DNA of 64,000 nt from Modestobacter versicolor (GTDB lineage Bacteria; Actinomycetota; Actinomycetes; Mycobacteriales; Geodermatophilaceae). The stretch lies in the NCBI RefSeq assembly GCF_014195485.1, contig NZ_JACIBU010000001.1:3038001-3102000 (forward strand), written 5' to 3'. Both the position numbers and the translations under genes were made by a program. The notes under the pieces were generated by a model. The model did not search any database. It saw nothing but the letters and a program-made list of their open reading frames with translations, and was not told the DNA's origin. This document shows, one piece after another, positions 62,511-64,000 of the stretch. The number at the start of each line of letters is the position of its first letter. Position 1 is the stretch's first letter.

Positions 62511-62574
62511 CCTGTCCTGACCCCCGGGGGCCACAGGTCGGCCCGAGCGGCCCCCGCGGGTCGGGCAGGACAGG
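62511..62574. terminator. Long hairpin between sodA and mntH
   Basis: Outer arms CCTGTCCTG (62511-62519) and CAGGACAGG (62566-62574), inner arms GGGGGCC (62526-62532) and GGCCCCC (62549-62555). It begins 6 bp after the sodA stop, so it is probably its terminator; being 39 bp upstream of the transporter start it could also be a leader element. Confidence 0.6.
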
Positions 62575-62613
62575 GGTGACCGCTCCTGCCCGACCGCCCC
62601 CCGCGAGGTCACC

Positions 62614-63906
62614 GTGTACCTGTCGAAGACCGAGGCCGCCGTCCTCACCAGCACGCTCCCCCGCACCGTCACCCGGCCGGCGCCGTCGCCGTCGAAGCGG
62701 CGGCTGTGGACCATGCTCGGACCGGCGTTCGTCGCCGCCGTCGCCTACGTCGACCCGGGCAACTTCGCGACCAACTTCTCCGGCGGCGCCTCGTTCGGCT
62801 ACACGCTGCTGTGGGTGATCGTCGCGGCGAACCTGATGGCGATGCTCATCCAGTCGCTCACCGCGAAGCTGGGCCTGGCCACCGGGCGCGACCTGGCCAC
62901 CAACTGCCGCGAGCGGCTCCCCCGGCCGGTCACCTGGGGCCTGTGGGCGCAGGCCGAGGCGGTCGCCATCGCCACCGACCTGGCCGAGATCGTCGGCGGC
63001 GCGGTGGCGCTGTACCTGCTCTTCGGCGTGCCGCTGCCGATCGGCGGGCTGATCACCGCCGTCGTCGCGTTCGTGCTGCTGGCGGCGCAGTCGCGAGGGC
63101 ACCGCCCGTTCGAGCGGGTGATCACCGGGCTGCTGCTGGTCATCGGCGGCGGGTTCGCGTACACGCTGGTGGGCTCCGGGGTCGACATGGGCGGGGTCGC
63201 CTCCGGGATGGTGCCGAGCTTCGCCGGCAGCGACAGCCTGCTGCTGGCCACCGGCATCCTCGGCGCCACGGTCATGCCGCACGTCATCTACGTGCACTCC
63301 GCGCTCACCCCCGGCCGGTACGGCGACGCCGTCACCGCCGGGAAGACGCACACCGGACGGCGCCGCCTGCTGCGCGCCCAGCGGCTCGACGTGCTGCTGG
63401 CGATGGGCCTGGCCGGGCTGGTCAACGCCGCGATGCTGGTCATCGCCGCGCAGCTGTTCACCGGCGACGCCTCGATGGACTCGCTGGAGGCCGTGCACGC
63501 CGGGCTCGGCGACCAGCTGGGCACCGGTGCCGCGCTGGCCTTCGCGCTGGCCCTGCTCGCGTCCGGGTTCGCCAGCTCCTCGGTCGGCACGCACGCCGGC
63601 CAGGTCGTGATGGCCGGGTTCCTGCGCAAGCACATCCCGGTGCTGGTGCGCCGGCTGGTCACCCTGGCCCCGGCGCTGCTGGTGCTGGGCCTGGGCGGCG
63701 ACCCGACCACCGCGCTGGTCTGGTCCCAGGTGGTGCTCTGCTTCGGCATCCCGTTCGCGCTGGTGCCGCTGCTCTGGCTCACCTCACGCAAGGACCTGAT
63801 GGGCGGGTGGGTGAACCGGCGGGTCACCACGCTCACCGGGTCGGTCGTCGCCGCCCTGATCATCGGGCTCAACGGCTACCTGCTGACCAGCACCTTCCTC
63901 GGCTGA
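62614..63906 (+). CDS. mntH: Nramp-family divalent metal transporter
   Basis: 430 residues with about eleven hydrophobic segments. The metal-binding TM1 motif DPGN is in AAVAYVDPGNFATNFSGG (about 42-59) and the TM6 motif MPH in ILGATVMPHVIYVHS (about 210-224). It imports Mn2+ (or Fe2+) with protons. GTG 62614 is used, with GCGAGG upstream. Its place behind superoxide dismutase fits manganese supply for that enzyme. Confidence 0.94.
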   Translation: MYLSKTEAAVLTSTLPRTVTRPAPSPSKRRLWTMLGPAFVAAVAYVDPGNFATNFSGGASFGYTLLWVIVAANLMAMLIQSLTAKLGLATGRDLATNCRERLPRPVTWGLWAQAEAVAIATDLAEIVGGAVALYLLFGVPLPIGGLITAVVAFVLLAAQSRGHRPFERVITGLLLVIGGGFAYTLVGSGVDMGGVASGMVPSFAGSDSLLLATGILGATVMPHVIYVHSALTPGRYGDAVTAGKTHTGRRRLLRAQRLDVLLAMGLAGLVNAAMLVIAAQLFTGDASMDSLEAVHAGLGDQLGTGAALAFALALLASGFASSSVGTHAGQVVMAGFLRKHIPVLVRRLVTLAPALLVLGLGGDPTTALVWSQVVLCFGIPFALVPLLWLTSRKDLMGGWVNRRVTTLTGSVVAALIIGLNGYLLTSTFLG

Positions 63907-63909
63907 GCG

Positions 63910-64000
63910 TCAGATCGGGACGACCGGGCCCTCCGCGCGGGGGAAGAGCGGGAAGCGGCTGACGATGCCGTGCCGGGCCAGCGCCTCGTGGAGCCCGCCC
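63910..64000 (-). CDS. C-terminal end of unidentified protein (cut by window)
   Basis: Only the last 29 codons are visible on the minus strand, ending ARHGIVSRFPLFPRAEGPVV-PI and stop. It is convergent with mntH and 3 bp away. Too short to assign to a family. Confidence 0.5.
   Translation of the reverse strand, partial: GGLHEALARHGIVSRFPLFPRAEGPVVPI

Overview
The window is very GC-rich, densely coded on both strands and rich in GTG starts and GTGA/ATGA stop-start overlaps. This points to a spore- or pigment-forming high-GC actinobacterium; the gene content (whiE-like aromatic polyketide operon, chaplin-like protein with a LAxTG sorting signal, DasR/GlcNAc PTS, SoxR with a SoxR box) fits an actinomycete such as a member of the Geodermatophilaceae. 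The family assignment is inference. I saw no rRNA, tRNA, CRISPR array, transposase or prophage genes, so the window looks like ordinary chromosome with one biosynthetic locus.

Layout. 1-8.5 kb holds housekeeping and stress genes: a LacI regulator cut by the window edge with two identical operators, YceI, an old-yellow-enzyme reductase, an SDR, a MarR regulator divergent from an exporter-type ABC half transporter, DUF3291, a dienelactone-hydrolase-like protein, a small HTH-like protein and a VOC protein. 8.6-12 kb holds a secreted beta-helix protein and a DrrAB-like ABC exporter. 12-14.2 kb holds two NarL-type regulators, both lacking the receiver phospho-acceptor Asp, followed by a 375 bp control region with three related palindromes.

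14.2-25.5 kb is the centrepiece: an 11-gene, almost fully stop-start-coupled operon for a whiE-like type II polyketide. In order it encodes a TcmI-type cyclase, an AccD-AccA fusion, AccB, AccC, ACP, aromatase, an acyltransferase-fold protein that has lost its catalytic Ser, a cupin, KS-alpha, KS-beta/chain-length factor, and a fusion of two ABM domains with an FAD monooxygenase. It appears to make its own malonyl-CoA, build and cyclise an unreduced chain, and oxidise it. There is no ketoreductase, methyltransferase or PPTase. A hydantoinase/carboxylase-like HyuA-HyuB pair follows 63 bp later.

29.5-35 kb holds small proteins, DUF1992, NUDIX, an FMN reductase, STAS, SoxR, MarR, an NmrA-like protein and a MEDS-ATPase regulator. 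35.3-39.6 kb is urate catabolism (DUF6986 divergent from uraD-uraH-uricase), then a GAF-ANTAR protein and a phosphoribosyltransferase. 39.7-44.2 kb has two chemoreceptors flanking an rRNA-type methyltransferase. 44.3-47.2 kb holds an SDR-MDR pair, a tiny protein and an alpha/beta hydrolase. 47.4-49.5 kb encodes two repetitive secreted proteins, the second with chaplin-like Cys repeats and a LAYTG cell-wall sorting signal.

49.5-52.2 kb holds a GntR-acdS operon (ACC deaminase), a rhodanese and an HxlR regulator facing an azoreductase across four tandem ~17 bp repeats. 53-58.5 kb is a GlcNAc regulon: GNAT, DasR-like regulator, nagB, nagA, PTS IIC, and divergent IIB and IIA, with two dre-like sites. 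58.5-64 kb holds a hotdog thioesterase, an MBL protein, a VOC protein with a perfect upstream palindrome, ClpP, GNAT, Mn/Fe superoxide dismutase, an Nramp metal transporter and the end of an unidentified gene.
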